A DNA stretch of 64,000 nt from Rhizobium sp. BK196 (GTDB taxonomy: Bacteria > Pseudomonadota > Alphaproteobacteria > Rhizobiales > Rhizobiaceae). Position numbers and translations under genes: made by a program. Numbering within the stretch: the stretch's first letter is position 1; every line of letters begins with the position of its first letter. Of the stretch, positions 26,109 to 34,968 are shown in pieces. Where the stretch lies: positions 124,001 to 188,000 of the forward strand of contig NZ_JACHZB010000007.1 in NCBI RefSeq assembly GCF_014193255.1, written 5' to 3'. The notes beneath the pieces were generated by a model. The model was not told the origin of the DNA and searched no databases. It saw only the letters and a list, made by a program, of their open reading frames with translations.

Positions 26109-26410
26109 CGGTGCCGCCCGCGAACTGCCGGGGCTGGATGCTGGGAAAACTCGGTTTCGCAGAGTCCAACGAAAGCAAGAATCCGCATTGCTCGCAAACG
26201 CCCCTCACATCCGTACCGCCCAATAGCTCGCTATCAAAGCAGGGTCATGTTAGGGGGCGGGACATTTGGTTGCAACCTACTAAAATAGTCAGGTGCAAAA
26301 TCGTCAATTTTTTGAACGACTATTCTGCGTCGGTGAAGCGCTGCAACCGGAAGGGCAAGAGGCTTTCGTCACTCTTGCCTGACAGAAGCTCGTGGCTAGC
26401 AGGCCGGCGC
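26109..26410. other. Intergenic region upstream of the histidine kinase
   Basis: The gap between the kinase start and the TPR gene end holds no coding sequence. It includes an AT-rich stretch with a widely spaced inverted repeat AATAGTC (26284-26290) / GACTATT (26318-26324); between the arms, on the minus strand, lies TTGACG, a plausible -35 element for the kinase. Confidence 0.45.
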
Positions 26411-26446
26411 CGACGATGATCGCAAGCGGTTTCGCAATCATCGTCG
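26411..26446 (-). terminator. Strong hairpin downstream of the TPR gene
   Basis: CGACGATGAT (26411-26420) pairs perfectly with ATCATCGTCG (26437-26446), a ten-bp stem with two more G-C pairs inside. It lies 20 bases after the stop of the TPR gene on the minus strand. No T tract follows, so it may end transcription only weakly or stabilise the message. Confidence 0.6.
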
Positions 26447-26465
26447 TCATCTCTTCGGGTATCTG

Positions 26466-27332
26466 TCAGCCGGCAGTGCCGCCGACGCGGGCAAGTCCAT
26501 CCCGGGCCGGCTGGTATTTGGGATCGAGGCTAACAGCGTGGCGGTAGGAGCGGGTGGCCTTGTCCTTCTCGCCGCGGCGCTCGTAGACGAGAGCCTGGTT
26601 CGCCCAGGATTCGGCGAGGTTGCCGTTGAGCTCGATCGCGTGGTTGAAGTCGGCGAATGCGTTGTCGTTGTCGTTCAGCGCGATGTAGGAAATGCCGCGG
26701 CCGTTATAGGGCTCGGGCGAGTTCGGCGACAGCGAGATCGCCTTCGAGAAGTCGTCGATCGCCTTATCCTGCTGATTGCGCTTCTGATAGATCAGGCCGC
26801 GATTGTGATAGGCGCGACCATCGGTGGTGCCGAGCTGAATCGCTCTTGAGAAATCATTGAAGGCCTGATCGTCCTGACCGGCCATGCGGTAGACATTGCC
26901 GCGACCGATATAGGCGACGTCGTAGCTCGGATTGATCTGCAGGGCGGCGTTGTAATCGGCGATCGCCTGCGGCTGCTGGCCCATGTTGCGGTAGACCAGC
27001 GCGCGGTTGGCGTAGGCCTGGAAGAAGCGCGGGTTGATCTGCAGCGCGGTGTTGAAGTCGTCGAGCGCCTTGCGGAATTCACCGCCGCGACCATAAGCTG
27101 AACCGCGGACATTGTAGCCTTCCGGATCGCGCGGATTGGCGTTGATGACGGCCGTCAGCGATGCGATGTTCTCTTGCGAGCCCTGCGCCTTGTCAATGCG
27201 GATCACAGCGTCCGACGTGTTAGTCGTTTCGCAACCGGCGAGGCCCAGCGCTGCGGCAAGTGCCAGCGAGGCGAGCACGACCGATTTCTGCGAACGCAAC
27301 GAGCGGGACGGATTGAAGGTTATGACAGCCAT
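26466..27332 (-). CDS. TPR-repeat lipoprotein (NlpI-like)
   Basis: A 288-residue exported protein with a lipoprotein signal: a basic start, hydrophobic ASLALAAALG and lipobox LAGC with the acylated Cys34. About six tetratricopeptide repeats follow (residues 55-275), each with the pattern A-x-N/Y-x-RG-x2-Y and a following FNxAIxLNP helix. TPR lipoproteins act as scaffolds at the inner face of the outer membrane; NlpI adapts peptidoglycan hydrolases. It lies downstream of rpsU but behind that gene's terminator, so it has its own promoter. The specific partner is unknown. Confidence 0.92.
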   Translation of the reverse strand: MAVITFNPSRSLRSQKSVVLASLALAAALGLAGCETTNTSDAVIRIDKAQGSQENIASLTAVINANPRDPEGYNVRGSAYGRGGEFRKALDDFNTALQINPRFFQAYANRALVYRNMGQQPQAIADYNAALQINPSYDVAYIGRGNVYRMAGQDDQAFNDFSRAIQLGTTDGRAYHNRGLIYQKRNQQDKAIDDFSKAISLSPNSPEPYNGRGISYIALNDNDNAFADFNHAIELNGNLAESWANQALVYERRGEKDKATRSYRHAVSLDPKYQPARDGLARVGGTAG

Positions 27333-27390
27333 TCGGGCTCGCTTTCCCCATGCAGCATATCCAGCAAGGCGGATATGTAATCTTCAGCAG

Positions 27391-27428
27391 AAATTAAAAA
27401 GGCGGCGGCGAAACCTATCGCCCCCGCC
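27391..27428 (-). terminator. Rho-independent terminator of rpsU
   Basis: On the minus strand an 11-bp stem with one mismatch (27428-27418 with 27411-27401) and a six-base loop runs into TTTTTAATTT (27400-27391). It lies 41 bases after the rpsU stop. Confidence 0.88.
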
Positions 27429-27469
27429 ACACATGCACCTGAAAACGTCGAAAAAACGACGGCACCGCC

Positions 27470-27685
27470 TTAGCGTGCTGCAACCAGACCTTCGCGCTGA
27501 GCGCGCTTGCGGGCCAGCTTGCGGACACGACGGACAGCCTCGGCCTTTTCGCGCGCACGCTTCTGCGAAGGCTTTTCGTAGTAGTCGCGCATCTTCATTT
27601 CGCGAAAAATGCCTTCGCGCTGCATCTTCTTCTTGAGAGCGCGGAGAGCCTGGTCAACATTGTTATCGCGGACAAGTACCTGCAC
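27470..27685 (-). CDS. rpsU: 30S ribosomal protein S21
   Basis: A 71-residue S21 with the usual VLVRDNNVDQALRALKKKMQ start, REMKMRDYYEKPSQKRAREKAEAVRR core and very basic tail KLARKRAQREGL. S21 helps recruit mRNA at the 30S platform. The GTG at 27685 gives the expected N-terminus (MQVLVRDNN). AAAGGA lies 11 bases upstream of it; a second in-frame GTG at 27694 is very close to that site and would add three residues. The gene is monocistronic, with its own strong terminator. Confidence 0.95.
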   Translation of the reverse strand: MQVLVRDNNVDQALRALKKKMQREGIFREMKMRDYYEKPSQKRAREKAEAVRRVRKLARKRAQREGLVAAR

Positions 27686-27861
27686 GAGAATCACGTTCCT
27701 TTGGTTGGTTGATGCCGAAAGGCGGCGCAGCGCCTGGGGCAAAAAAATAACGTTCGCGCGGCCGCAGCCTTGCGATTGGTGTGCGAAATATCAGATCGAC
27801 GGAATGAAGTCCAGACGGGATATGCGATCAGGCGGAAAAATCGCCCATGCCCTACACGGAG

Positions 27862-29490
27862 CTAGGAGCGTGCCTTCTCGGGCTTCGTTTCGTCCAGAGC
27901 AGCGATCGCTTCCTTCAGCGCGGCGATGACACGGGAGCGGTCCGCCGGCTCAAGCCGAGCCGTGTCCAGATGCAGGTCCAGTCCGGCCAGATGTTCGCTG
28001 AGAACGCGGCTCTTGTGATCGGCGCCGAGCATCAGCCCGTCCACGGCGTAGGGTACGATCTCCCGCTGGATGCCCTTCATGGTGATCGGCGGCAAAGGAT
28101 GGGCATCGACGATATCCTTCACCAGTGCGTAGGTTTCATAGCTGATGACGATTTCACCGCCCTGGGCGATCGATTGCAGGCGCGCGGCGAGATTCGCTTC
28201 GGCACCGATGATCGTATAGTCCATACGGTCGCTGCTGCCGAAATTGCCGACGTTGCAATAGCCGCTATTGATCCCCATGCGCACCACGAAAGGCTCTTCC
28301 GTGCCGTTCCGGCGCCATCTCTCCTTCAGTTCGCCGAGTCGGCGCTGCATGTCGACGGCCATGCGCAGGCAAGCTTTGGCATCTTCTTCCGGCCCTCTGG
28401 TTTCGGGATCGCCGAAGAAGACCAGCATGGCATCGCCGATGAACTTGTCCACCGTGCCGCCGTGTTTGAGCGCGATCGTGGACATTTCGGTCAGATATTC
28501 GTTCAGCATTTCCGTCAGCGCCTCCGGCTGAAGACGCTCGGTCGTGGCGGTGAAATCCTTGATGTCGGAGAAGAAGATCGTCAGTCGCTTTCGCTCCGTG
28601 TGGACTACCACATCCTTCTGGCCGCTGAAGATGCTCTTGTAGATCTGCGGCGACAGATAGCGGGAAATTTTCAGGGAGACGCTGGCGAGGAACTCGTTCG
28701 CCGCTTCAAGATCGCGGTTGGCACTGTGGATGACGCGCGTCTGCTGGCGCTGCAGAACAATGAAGCTGATGCCGATGATGGCGACGAAGAAGAAATAGCA
28801 GAGCAGGTATTTGAAGGCGAGAACATTGCTTGCATAGGGCTGGCGGATGATGACCTCCTGAATGCCGCGCACATCGCCTACCTTCCAATCCTTCTTTGGA
28901 CTTTCGGGATGAGTGTTGTGACAGGCGACGCAAGCCTGGCCCATGATCACGGGGGTGATGAGCCGCAACGTATCGGTGAATCCGACGCGGGTGAGGTCAG
29001 TCAGTGTCTGGCTGGAATTGGCGCGCAGGGATGCGAGTGATGCCGTTTCGAAATTGTCGAGATCATGAGGCGCGCGATTCTTGAAGGGCAGATCGGAGAG
29101 GAAGCGATAGGTGATGTTGGCCTGCTGCTCCCTAATGACGTCGCCGAGTTCCAGCGAAAGCGTGGCGGGTAGTGGGATGGCACCTGGAATATTAGCGTAG
29201 TTGTGTGAGACGACCGTGCCGCTGACGTCGCCCGCCTGATGGGCAGCGAGCACCCTGCCGACGACATTCGCTGAATAATAGGAGCGTATGCTGGTGACGA
29301 GCGAACTCATGTCCCGCGCCTGCCGGCGCAGCGCATTTTCGGAGAGGTCGCTGATATCAAGCCAAACGGCGAGCGGCAGCCCGGCCAGCATCGCCAGAAC
29401 GACGGCGATCAGCCAATAGCCGCTTCTGCGGGCGGCAGAGGCCGAGTTTTCCGTAGTTCTTGCCGTGGTCTCTCCTTGCGGATCTGCCAT
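27862..29490 (-). CDS. Membrane class III adenylate cyclase with periplasmic haem-binding (CxxCH) sensor
   Basis: A 542-residue protein with transmembrane segments at about 25-45 and 224-246. The 180-residue periplasmic loop resembles DUF3365/Tll0287-like sensor domains and contains one c-type haem motif CVACH (187-191). The cytoplasmic catalytic domain (about 300-480) has both metal aspartates, D309 (FSDIKDFT) and D353 (DKFIGDAML), and the transition-state pair N433 and R437, so it should make cAMP. It is divergent from the CHASE2 cyclase gene. A haem there predicts redox or gas sensing; that is inference from the motif. Confidence 0.9.
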   Translation of the reverse strand: MADPQGETTARTTENSASAARRSGYWLIAVVLAMLAGLPLAVWLDISDLSENALRRQARDMSSLVTSIRSYYSANVVGRVLAAHQAGDVSGTVVSHNYANIPGAIPLPATLSLELGDVIREQQANITYRFLSDLPFKNRAPHDLDNFETASLASLRANSSQTLTDLTRVGFTDTLRLITPVIMGQACVACHNTHPESPKKDWKVGDVRGIQEVIIRQPYASNVLAFKYLLCYFFFVAIIGISFIVLQRQQTRVIHSANRDLEAANEFLASVSLKISRYLSPQIYKSIFSGQKDVVVHTERKRLTIFFSDIKDFTATTERLQPEALTEMLNEYLTEMSTIALKHGGTVDKFIGDAMLVFFGDPETRGPEEDAKACLRMAVDMQRRLGELKERWRRNGTEEPFVVRMGINSGYCNVGNFGSSDRMDYTIIGAEANLAARLQSIAQGGEIVISYETYALVKDIVDAHPLPPITMKGIQREIVPYAVDGLMLGADHKSRVLSEHLAGLDLHLDTARLEPADRSRVIAALKEAIAALDETKPEKARS

Positions 29491-29801
29491 GGCTCATCCC
29501 CTCGACAATAATCGAATTGTTAAATCCCCGAATACACAAAAACATTTCGTCGCAGGCGCGGCAAGGCCAACGCTTAAAGGTCGGGCCGAAAGCGAGGACG
29601 GATCTCGAAGTAATTCCATGCTGTGTTGCCGCTGCACCTCGGCGAAAATACTTGGTCGGTGCCGACAGCAGGATACTGCATTGCCGACCGTTTTGTTTTT
29701 CAGCTTGTGAGCATGAGCGAATGGTCTTTGGCATTAAAGAGGCGTAGCCTGCTTGCTGCGGGTCGGCTCCCGGAGCCGGCTCGAGGGGAGGTCCGGAACG
29801 C
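29491..29801. other. Divergent promoter region between two cyclase genes
   Basis: 311 bases with no convincing gene; short open frames here lack ribosome sites and family features. It must contain the promoters of both adenylate cyclase genes. The segment 29510-29560 is AT-rich. A GAGGGGAGG ribosome site for the CHASE2 cyclase lies near its right end. Confidence 0.55.
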
Positions 29802-31973
29802 ATGACGCGATTGCAGCAGATCGGTGTGCTGATCGGCCTGACCATTGTGGCTGCGCTTACGCTGTTCCGGGCAAGCGATCCGCCTGTGCTGAAGCGGATC
29901 CGCGATGTCACCTTCGATGAGTATCAGCGCCTCGTGCCGCGCAGCTTTGAAGCGATGCCGGTTCGAGTGGTCGATATCGACGAAGCTTCCCTGCGGGAGT
30001 TCGGTCAGTGGCCATGGCCGCGCGACAAGCTGGCCACGCTGGTCGACCGTCTTTCCGACATGGGAGCGGCAGCCATCGCCTTCGACGTCATCTTCGCCGA
30101 GTCGGACCGGATGTCGCCGCGCAATGTAATTCAGGAGGTCGAGGGCATCGATCCATCGCTTGCGGCGCAATTGCCTGACAATGACGAGATATTCGCGCAG
30201 TCGATAAAGGGAAAGCCAGTCGTTCTCGGCTTCGGGCTCTCCAATGAAGGCAGCTACAAGCCGCAAGTGAAGGCCGGCTTTGCCTTTACCGGCGAAAGTC
30301 CGCTGACCGCACCTCCGCATCTCAGCGCTTCTACGCCGCTCCGGCCGGGGCTGGAGGCGAATGCCGCGGGCCTTGGCCATGTCAGTCTCAATCCCGGCAG
30401 TCCTTCATCAGTTGTTCGCGCGGTGCCGCTGTTCCTCAGCGATGGTGGACAGTTTTATCCCAATCTTGCGATCGAAGCGTTGCGGGTCGCGCAGGGCGCC
30501 TCAACCTATGTGCTGGCCGGCGCGCCGGATCGGGCAGGGATTATCACTTCGGCGAAGATCGGCGATTTCATCGTTCCGCTGACGGCCGCCGGAGAGATCT
30601 GGCTTTATGTGACGCCGAACCGGGCAGAGCGTTATGTCTCAGCCGGAAAGGTCCTTGCTGCTGGCGGAGTGGCCCCCGATGTCGTGGCCCAAATCGACGG
30701 CAGCATCATTTTCATCGGCACCTCGGCTGTCGGGCTGCAGGACATTCGCACGACAGCGCTCGGAGAAAATGTGCCGGGTGTTTCGCTGCAGGCGCAGACC
30801 GTCGAGCAGATCCTTTCGGGCCGCTACCTGTCGCGGCCGGACTGGGCTGACGGACTGGAAATTCTTGCGATCGCCGTGCTTGGCATCTTTCTCGTCATTA
30901 TTACGACATTCGTCAGTCCGGCCATGGCGCTGGTCTGCGGCCTGGCGATCACCGCGATGGCGCTTGCCGCTTCGTGGTCCAGCTTTCTTTATGCCGGTTT
31001 GCTGTTCGATCCGCTGGCGCCGATCATCAGCGGCTCCATCACGCATTTTGCGGCAACGTCGTTCCGCATCCTCGTCATCGACAGGGAGCGACGGGAGGTG
31101 CGGCGCGCCTTCGGCCATTACCTCTCTCCTTCGCTGCTGCATCGTATAGAGCATACGCCCGATGCGCTGAAGCTCGGCGGGGACGAGCGCGAGCTCACCA
31201 TGATGTTCGTCGATGTGCGCAATTTCACTGAGATCAGCGAGAGGCTGACGCCGACCGCCGTCGTCCAGTTTCTCAATACGCTGCTCGATGCGCTGAGCCG
31301 TCATGTTGTCGGGAATGAGGGAACCCTCGACAAATTCATCGGCGATTCCATCATGGCATTCTGGAATGCGCCGGTCGATGTTTCGGATCATGCGGCAAAG
31401 GCGCTGCGAGCGGCGCTCGCCATGCGGGAGACACTCGCCGAGCTCAACGCAAGCGACGCTTTCGGTTTCGGCAGCGCTCAGCAGGTCAGGATCGGCATCG
31501 GCATCCACACCGGCCCGGCCTGTGTCGGCAATATGGGGGCGAAGACACGCTTCAACTATTCGGCGGTGGGCGATGCCGTGAACGTCGCCGCGCGCATCGA
31601 ATCCTGCTGCAAGGATGTCGGTTTTGATATCCTGATCTCCGACAGCACGGCGCGGGCGCAAAGCGGGGCGGCGCTCTTGGAGGCAGGAGCTATTCCGCTC
31701 AAAGGAAAGAGCAGCCGGACGCGGATCTTCGCCGTGGTCGGCGACGAGAGGGTCGCTGTCTCACCGGAATTCGGCGCCTTGCATCTCGTCCACGAGAAGG
31801 TAATGGGCGCCTTGCGCGAGCATTCGAGGAACAGCCGCAAGCTGATCGGTGCGGCAAAGCTCGCTGGGGTAAAGGTCCTTGCAGGCCTCACGGAATTCTA
31901 CGAGCGGATATCGGCGAGAAACGACCATTTTCAGGAGAATATCGGTCTGCCGGAAAAGCAGACCATCGAATAA
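29802..31973 (+). CDS. CHASE2-domain adenylate cyclase
   Basis: A 723-residue class III cyclase. After one N-terminal membrane segment (5-22) comes an extracytoplasmic CHASE2 sensor (about 30-345, including VVDIDEASLREFGQWPWPR and FIGTSAVGLQDIRTTAL), three transmembrane helices (353-418) and a cytoplasmic cyclase domain (about 460-640) with metal ligands D471 and D515 and catalytic N594 and R598. It should make cAMP in response to an unknown external signal. Its stop is four bases from the stop of the convergent FecR-domain gene; CHASE2 cyclases and FecR proteins are frequent neighbours. Confidence 0.93.
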   Translation: MTRLQQIGVLIGLTIVAALTLFRASDPPVLKRIRDVTFDEYQRLVPRSFEAMPVRVVDIDEASLREFGQWPWPRDKLATLVDRLSDMGAAAIAFDVIFAESDRMSPRNVIQEVEGIDPSLAAQLPDNDEIFAQSIKGKPVVLGFGLSNEGSYKPQVKAGFAFTGESPLTAPPHLSASTPLRPGLEANAAGLGHVSLNPGSPSSVVRAVPLFLSDGGQFYPNLAIEALRVAQGASTYVLAGAPDRAGIITSAKIGDFIVPLTAAGEIWLYVTPNRAERYVSAGKVLAAGGVAPDVVAQIDGSIIFIGTSAVGLQDIRTTALGENVPGVSLQAQTVEQILSGRYLSRPDWADGLEILAIAVLGIFLVIITTFVSPAMALVCGLAITAMALAASWSSFLYAGLLFDPLAPIISGSITHFAATSFRILVIDRERREVRRAFGHYLSPSLLHRIEHTPDALKLGGDERELTMMFVDVRNFTEISERLTPTAVVQFLNTLLDALSRHVVGNEGTLDKFIGDSIMAFWNAPVDVSDHAAKALRAALAMRETLAELNASDAFGFGSAQQVRIGIGIHTGPACVGNMGAKTRFNYSAVGDAVNVAARIESCCKDVGFDILISDSTARAQSGAALLEAGAIPLKGKSSRTRIFAVVGDERVAVSPEFGALHLVHEKVMGALREHSRNSRKLIGAAKLAGVKVLAGLTEFYERISARNDHFQENIGLPEKQTIE

Positions 31974-31977
31974 TCAG

Positions 31978-33117
31978 TCACCGGTTGCGGCTCCAGCCGC
32001 CGTTCCAGTCCCGGTGTCCGTTTCCGCCCCAGCCATGATTCCGATCACGATGCTGGTCTCTTCCCGCACTCTGCTGATTATCAACGGCGTGGTTTTCATC
32101 GCCGCTTCTTTCCTGTCTGCTCGGCGTATCCGGGTTGCTGTCTGTCCTTTCCGTGCGGCTTGGTCGGTCAGAGGCATCATGTCTGTCCGCATGATCGGAT
32201 CTTTCGTGCCGACCCGGTCTTCCATGATCGTCATCGTGGTCATCGTTATCGTGCCTGTCCTTCCAGCCATGCTCGTCATGTTCGTGGTGCCAGTCGTCCC
32301 TGTCATGATGCGGTTTGTCGTGATGCGGTTTTTCCGGCCGCTGCTTCTGCGGTTCCTCCTGCTTCTGCGGTTGCGAAGGAGGCGCGGGATTCGGAGTGCG
32401 CTGCCGGAGTTCCTGACGAAGTCGGTCTTTCCGCTCGGGCACAACCGAAGCCATTCGGCAACCGCCGAGCAGGCCGAGGCCGCCCGTTAAACTCTGATTG
32501 CCGGAAAGGAAGGGGAGGGCGCGCTGGTTGCCAAGTCTCTGCAGCACGCTGCTGTTGACAGGTTGCGCATCTGTCATGTTGCCGTTTGGCCGCGCGATGA
32601 CGCAATCACACCGCTGCTGCAATTGCCGACAGCCGCCCGGACCGCAGAAGCTGGCCGCGCCATTCAACAGCACAACTGCGGTTGTGCCGTCGGGGCCGAC
32701 ATAGAAATCGAAGGCGGTACCGCGCACGCCGATCGTGCCGGCCGGCGTCTGTATCCGGTAGGCCGAGGATTTCGAATTGCCGCTGACCCAGCGGAATGTG
32801 CCTTTAGCCACCTTGATCGAGAGGCGTTTGACGGAGTCGGAATCATCGAAGACATATTTGTCGATGACAACGGACGAGCCCCAGCCGACGGCAAGCTTGG
32901 TGCCGTCACGGAATATGAACTGGCCGAGCCCCGATTGCGAGGTGCGGATACGCTCGTCGCGGTGGACCTCGTCATTGACGATAATGGGACCGGCTTGTCC
33001 CGTCACTTCAGTTTTGATGAGAGTTGCCTGGCCGACGGGCTCAGCCGCGTGTGCGGGCCATGCGCCTGAAAGCGCGAAGCAGCAGCTCGCGATCCATATG
33101 CTACGCCAACTCGACAT
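31978..33117 (-). CDS. Secreted FecR-domain protein with His/Asp-rich tail
   Basis: A 379-residue exported protein. A Sec signal (cut after AHA, near residue 24) precedes a FecR domain (about 45-145: RIRTSQSGLGQFIFRDGTKLAVG, RIQTPAGTIGVRGTAFDF). A short cysteine-bearing region (CGPGGCRQLQQRCDC) follows. From about 245 to the end the chain is low-complexity, rich in His, Asp, Arg and Gln, with runs such as HHDKPHHDRDDWHHEHDEHG. It has no transmembrane anchor, so it is unlike the sigma-regulator FecR. It converges on the CHASE2 cyclase gene and may be its extracellular partner. Confidence 0.87.
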   Translation of the reverse strand: MSSWRSIWIASCCFALSGAWPAHAAEPVGQATLIKTEVTGQAGPIIVNDEVHRDERIRTSQSGLGQFIFRDGTKLAVGWGSSVVIDKYVFDDSDSVKRLSIKVAKGTFRWVSGNSKSSAYRIQTPAGTIGVRGTAFDFYVGPDGTTAVVLLNGAASFCGPGGCRQLQQRCDCVIARPNGNMTDAQPVNSSVLQRLGNQRALPFLSGNQSLTGGLGLLGGCRMASVVPERKDRLRQELRQRTPNPAPPSQPQKQEEPQKQRPEKPHHDKPHHDRDDWHHEHDEHGWKDRHDNDDHDDDHGRPGRHERSDHADRHDASDRPSRTERTDSNPDTPSRQERSGDENHAVDNQQSAGRDQHRDRNHGWGGNGHRDWNGGWSRNR

Positions 33118-33359
33118 CTAACACCCCATATATGGGAATATTAGCATCTCCCGTATGGCTGTTCTGCCTGCCCTGATGGGTGAGAAAAGGATTATGCCGC
33201 ATCTGCGAAGGTGCAATAGAGGCCGATGGAGGCTGCGTGCCTCCCGCCGTGTCAAAACAAACGCTCTTTCACGTCGCAAAAGAACCGTTGTGCCGCAATT
33301 CGATTTGCGATTTGTATGGCCACGACGAAAATGCCTTTGCCTGAAGGAGATGATGGCGG

Positions 33360-34613
33360 ATGCGGAAATATTCGGTTTTTGCCGTAGCGCGGGAGGCTCT
33401 GCGTGGGCACAGGGGCTGGGAAAAGCAGTGGACTTCGCCGGAGCCGCGATCCGAATACGACGTGATCATCATCGGCGGCGGTGGGCACGGACTAGGCGCA
33501 GCCTATTACCTCGCCAAGGAGCATGGCATCACCAATGTGGCGGTCTTGGAAAAGGGCTGGCTTGGTGGCGGCAACACCGGCCGCAACACCACGATCATCC
33601 GCTCCAACTATCTCTATGAAGAGAGCATGCACATTTACGAGCACTCGATGAAGCTCTGGGAAGGGCTGTCGCAGGAACTCAACTACAATGTCATGTATTC
33701 GCCGCGCGGCGTGATGATGCTGTCGCACAATGTGCACGACATGCAGAGCTTCAAGCGGCATATCCATGCCAACCGGCTTTACGGCATCGACAATGAATGG
33801 CTGACGCCGGAACAGGCCAAGGCCTATTGTCCGCCGCTCGATATTTCGGCGACGGCACGCTACCCGATCAACGGGGCTGCCTTGCAGCGTCGTGGGGGTA
33901 CGGCGCGTCACGATGCGGTTGCCTGGGGCTATGCGCGTGCAGCGTCCGACCGCGGCGTGCACATCATCCAGAATTGCGAAGTCACCGGCATTCGCCGCGG
34001 TCCTGATGGTCGCGTCACCGGCGTCGAGACCAATAAGGGCTTCATTGGCGCGAAGAAGATTGGCGTGTCGGCTGCCGGCCACACGACCACAGTCATGAAG
34101 ATGGCGGATGTGCGCGTGCCGCTGCAATCGAGCCCGCTACAGGCGCTGGTTTCCGAGCCGCTGAAGCCGATTTTCCCCTGCGTCGTCATGTCGAACACGG
34201 TGCACGCCTACATCTCGCAGTCCGATAAGGGAGAACTCGTCATCGGTGCGGGCACGGACCAGTATAATTCCTACTCCCAGACCGGCGGCCTGCAGATCAT
34301 CACGCATACGCTCGACGCCATCTGCGAGCTCTTCCCGATGTTCCGCCGCGTGAAGATGATGCGCCAGTGGGGCGGTATCGTCGACAACACGCCGGACCGG
34401 TCAGCTATCCAGTCGAAGACGCCGGTTCCCGGGCTCTACGTCAATTGCGGCTGGGGTACTGGCGGCTTCAAGGCGACACCCGGTTCGGCCAATCTCTTTG
34501 CCCATCTGATTGCCCGCGACGAGCCGCACAAGTTCAATGCAGGACTGACGCTGGAGCGGTTCCGCTCTGGCCGGCTGATCGACGAGGCGGCCGCTGCCGC
34601 CGTTGCGCACTGA
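33360..34613 (+). CDS. soxB: Sarcosine oxidase, beta subunit
   Basis: A 417-residue flavoprotein that oxidises sarcosine to glycine in the heterotetrameric enzyme. The FAD-binding GGGGHGLGAAYYLA lies at about 37-50, and the segment LEKGWLGGGNTGRNTTIIRSNYL holds the region for covalent FMN attachment. The C-terminal WGGIVDNTPDRSAI and CGWGTGGFKATPGS motifs are those of SoxB. GAAGGAGATGATGGCGG precedes the ATG. It starts the soxBDAG operon; the 242 bases upstream show no recognised operator. Confidence 0.95.
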   Translation: MRKYSVFAVAREALRGHRGWEKQWTSPEPRSEYDVIIIGGGGHGLGAAYYLAKEHGITNVAVLEKGWLGGGNTGRNTTIIRSNYLYEESMHIYEHSMKLWEGLSQELNYNVMYSPRGVMMLSHNVHDMQSFKRHIHANRLYGIDNEWLTPEQAKAYCPPLDISATARYPINGAALQRRGGTARHDAVAWGYARAASDRGVHIIQNCEVTGIRRGPDGRVTGVETNKGFIGAKKIGVSAAGHTTTVMKMADVRVPLQSSPLQALVSEPLKPIFPCVVMSNTVHAYISQSDKGELVIGAGTDQYNSYSQTGGLQIITHTLDAICELFPMFRRVKMMRQWGGIVDNTPDRSAIQSKTPVPGLYVNCGWGTGGFKATPGSANLFAHLIARDEPHKFNAGLTLERFRSGRLIDEAAAAAVAH

Positions 34614-34626
34614 CACGAGGACAAAC

Positions 34627-34968
34627 ATGCTGCTGATCTATTGCCCTTACTGTCAGGAAGAGCGCTCGGAGCTCGAATTCCGGGGTGCCGGCGACGCCCA
34701 TATCGCCCGGCCGACCAATATTGCTTCGATCTCGGATGAAGAGTTCGAGGAATATTTCTTCCTGCGCGATAACCCGAAAGGCCTGATTTTCGAACGCTGG
34801 CGCCACATGCATGGCTGCGGGCGCTTTTTCAATGCGGCACGCGATACCGTGAGCGACAAGTTCATCATGACCTACAAGGCCGGCGAACCGAAGCCTGATA
34901 TCGGCGCTGCGGCGGAACCGCATGCGCCGGTCGAGACCTATGAAGCTGTTGAAGGAGAGGCGCAATGA
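34627..34968 (+). CDS. soxD: Sarcosine oxidase, delta subunit
   Basis: A 113-residue zinc-binding subunit. The zinc site is C6 and C9 of CPYC with the HMHGCGRFF region (near residue 62), and FRGAGDAHIARP and FLRDNPKGLIFERW are family signatures. The ATG at 34627 follows GAGGACAAAC. It lies 13 bases after soxB and overlaps soxA by four bases (ATGA). Confidence 0.94.
   Translation: MLLIYCPYCQEERSELEFRGAGDAHIARPTNIASISDEEFEEYFFLRDNPKGLIFERWRHMHGCGRFFNAARDTVSDKFIMTYKAGEPKPDIGAAAEPHAPVETYEAVEGEAQ

Noticed and set aside
33155..33619. 154-codon frame overlapping the start of soxB
   Set aside because: Overlaps soxB in another frame, with no family features; soxB has the better ribosome site and an intact FAD motif.
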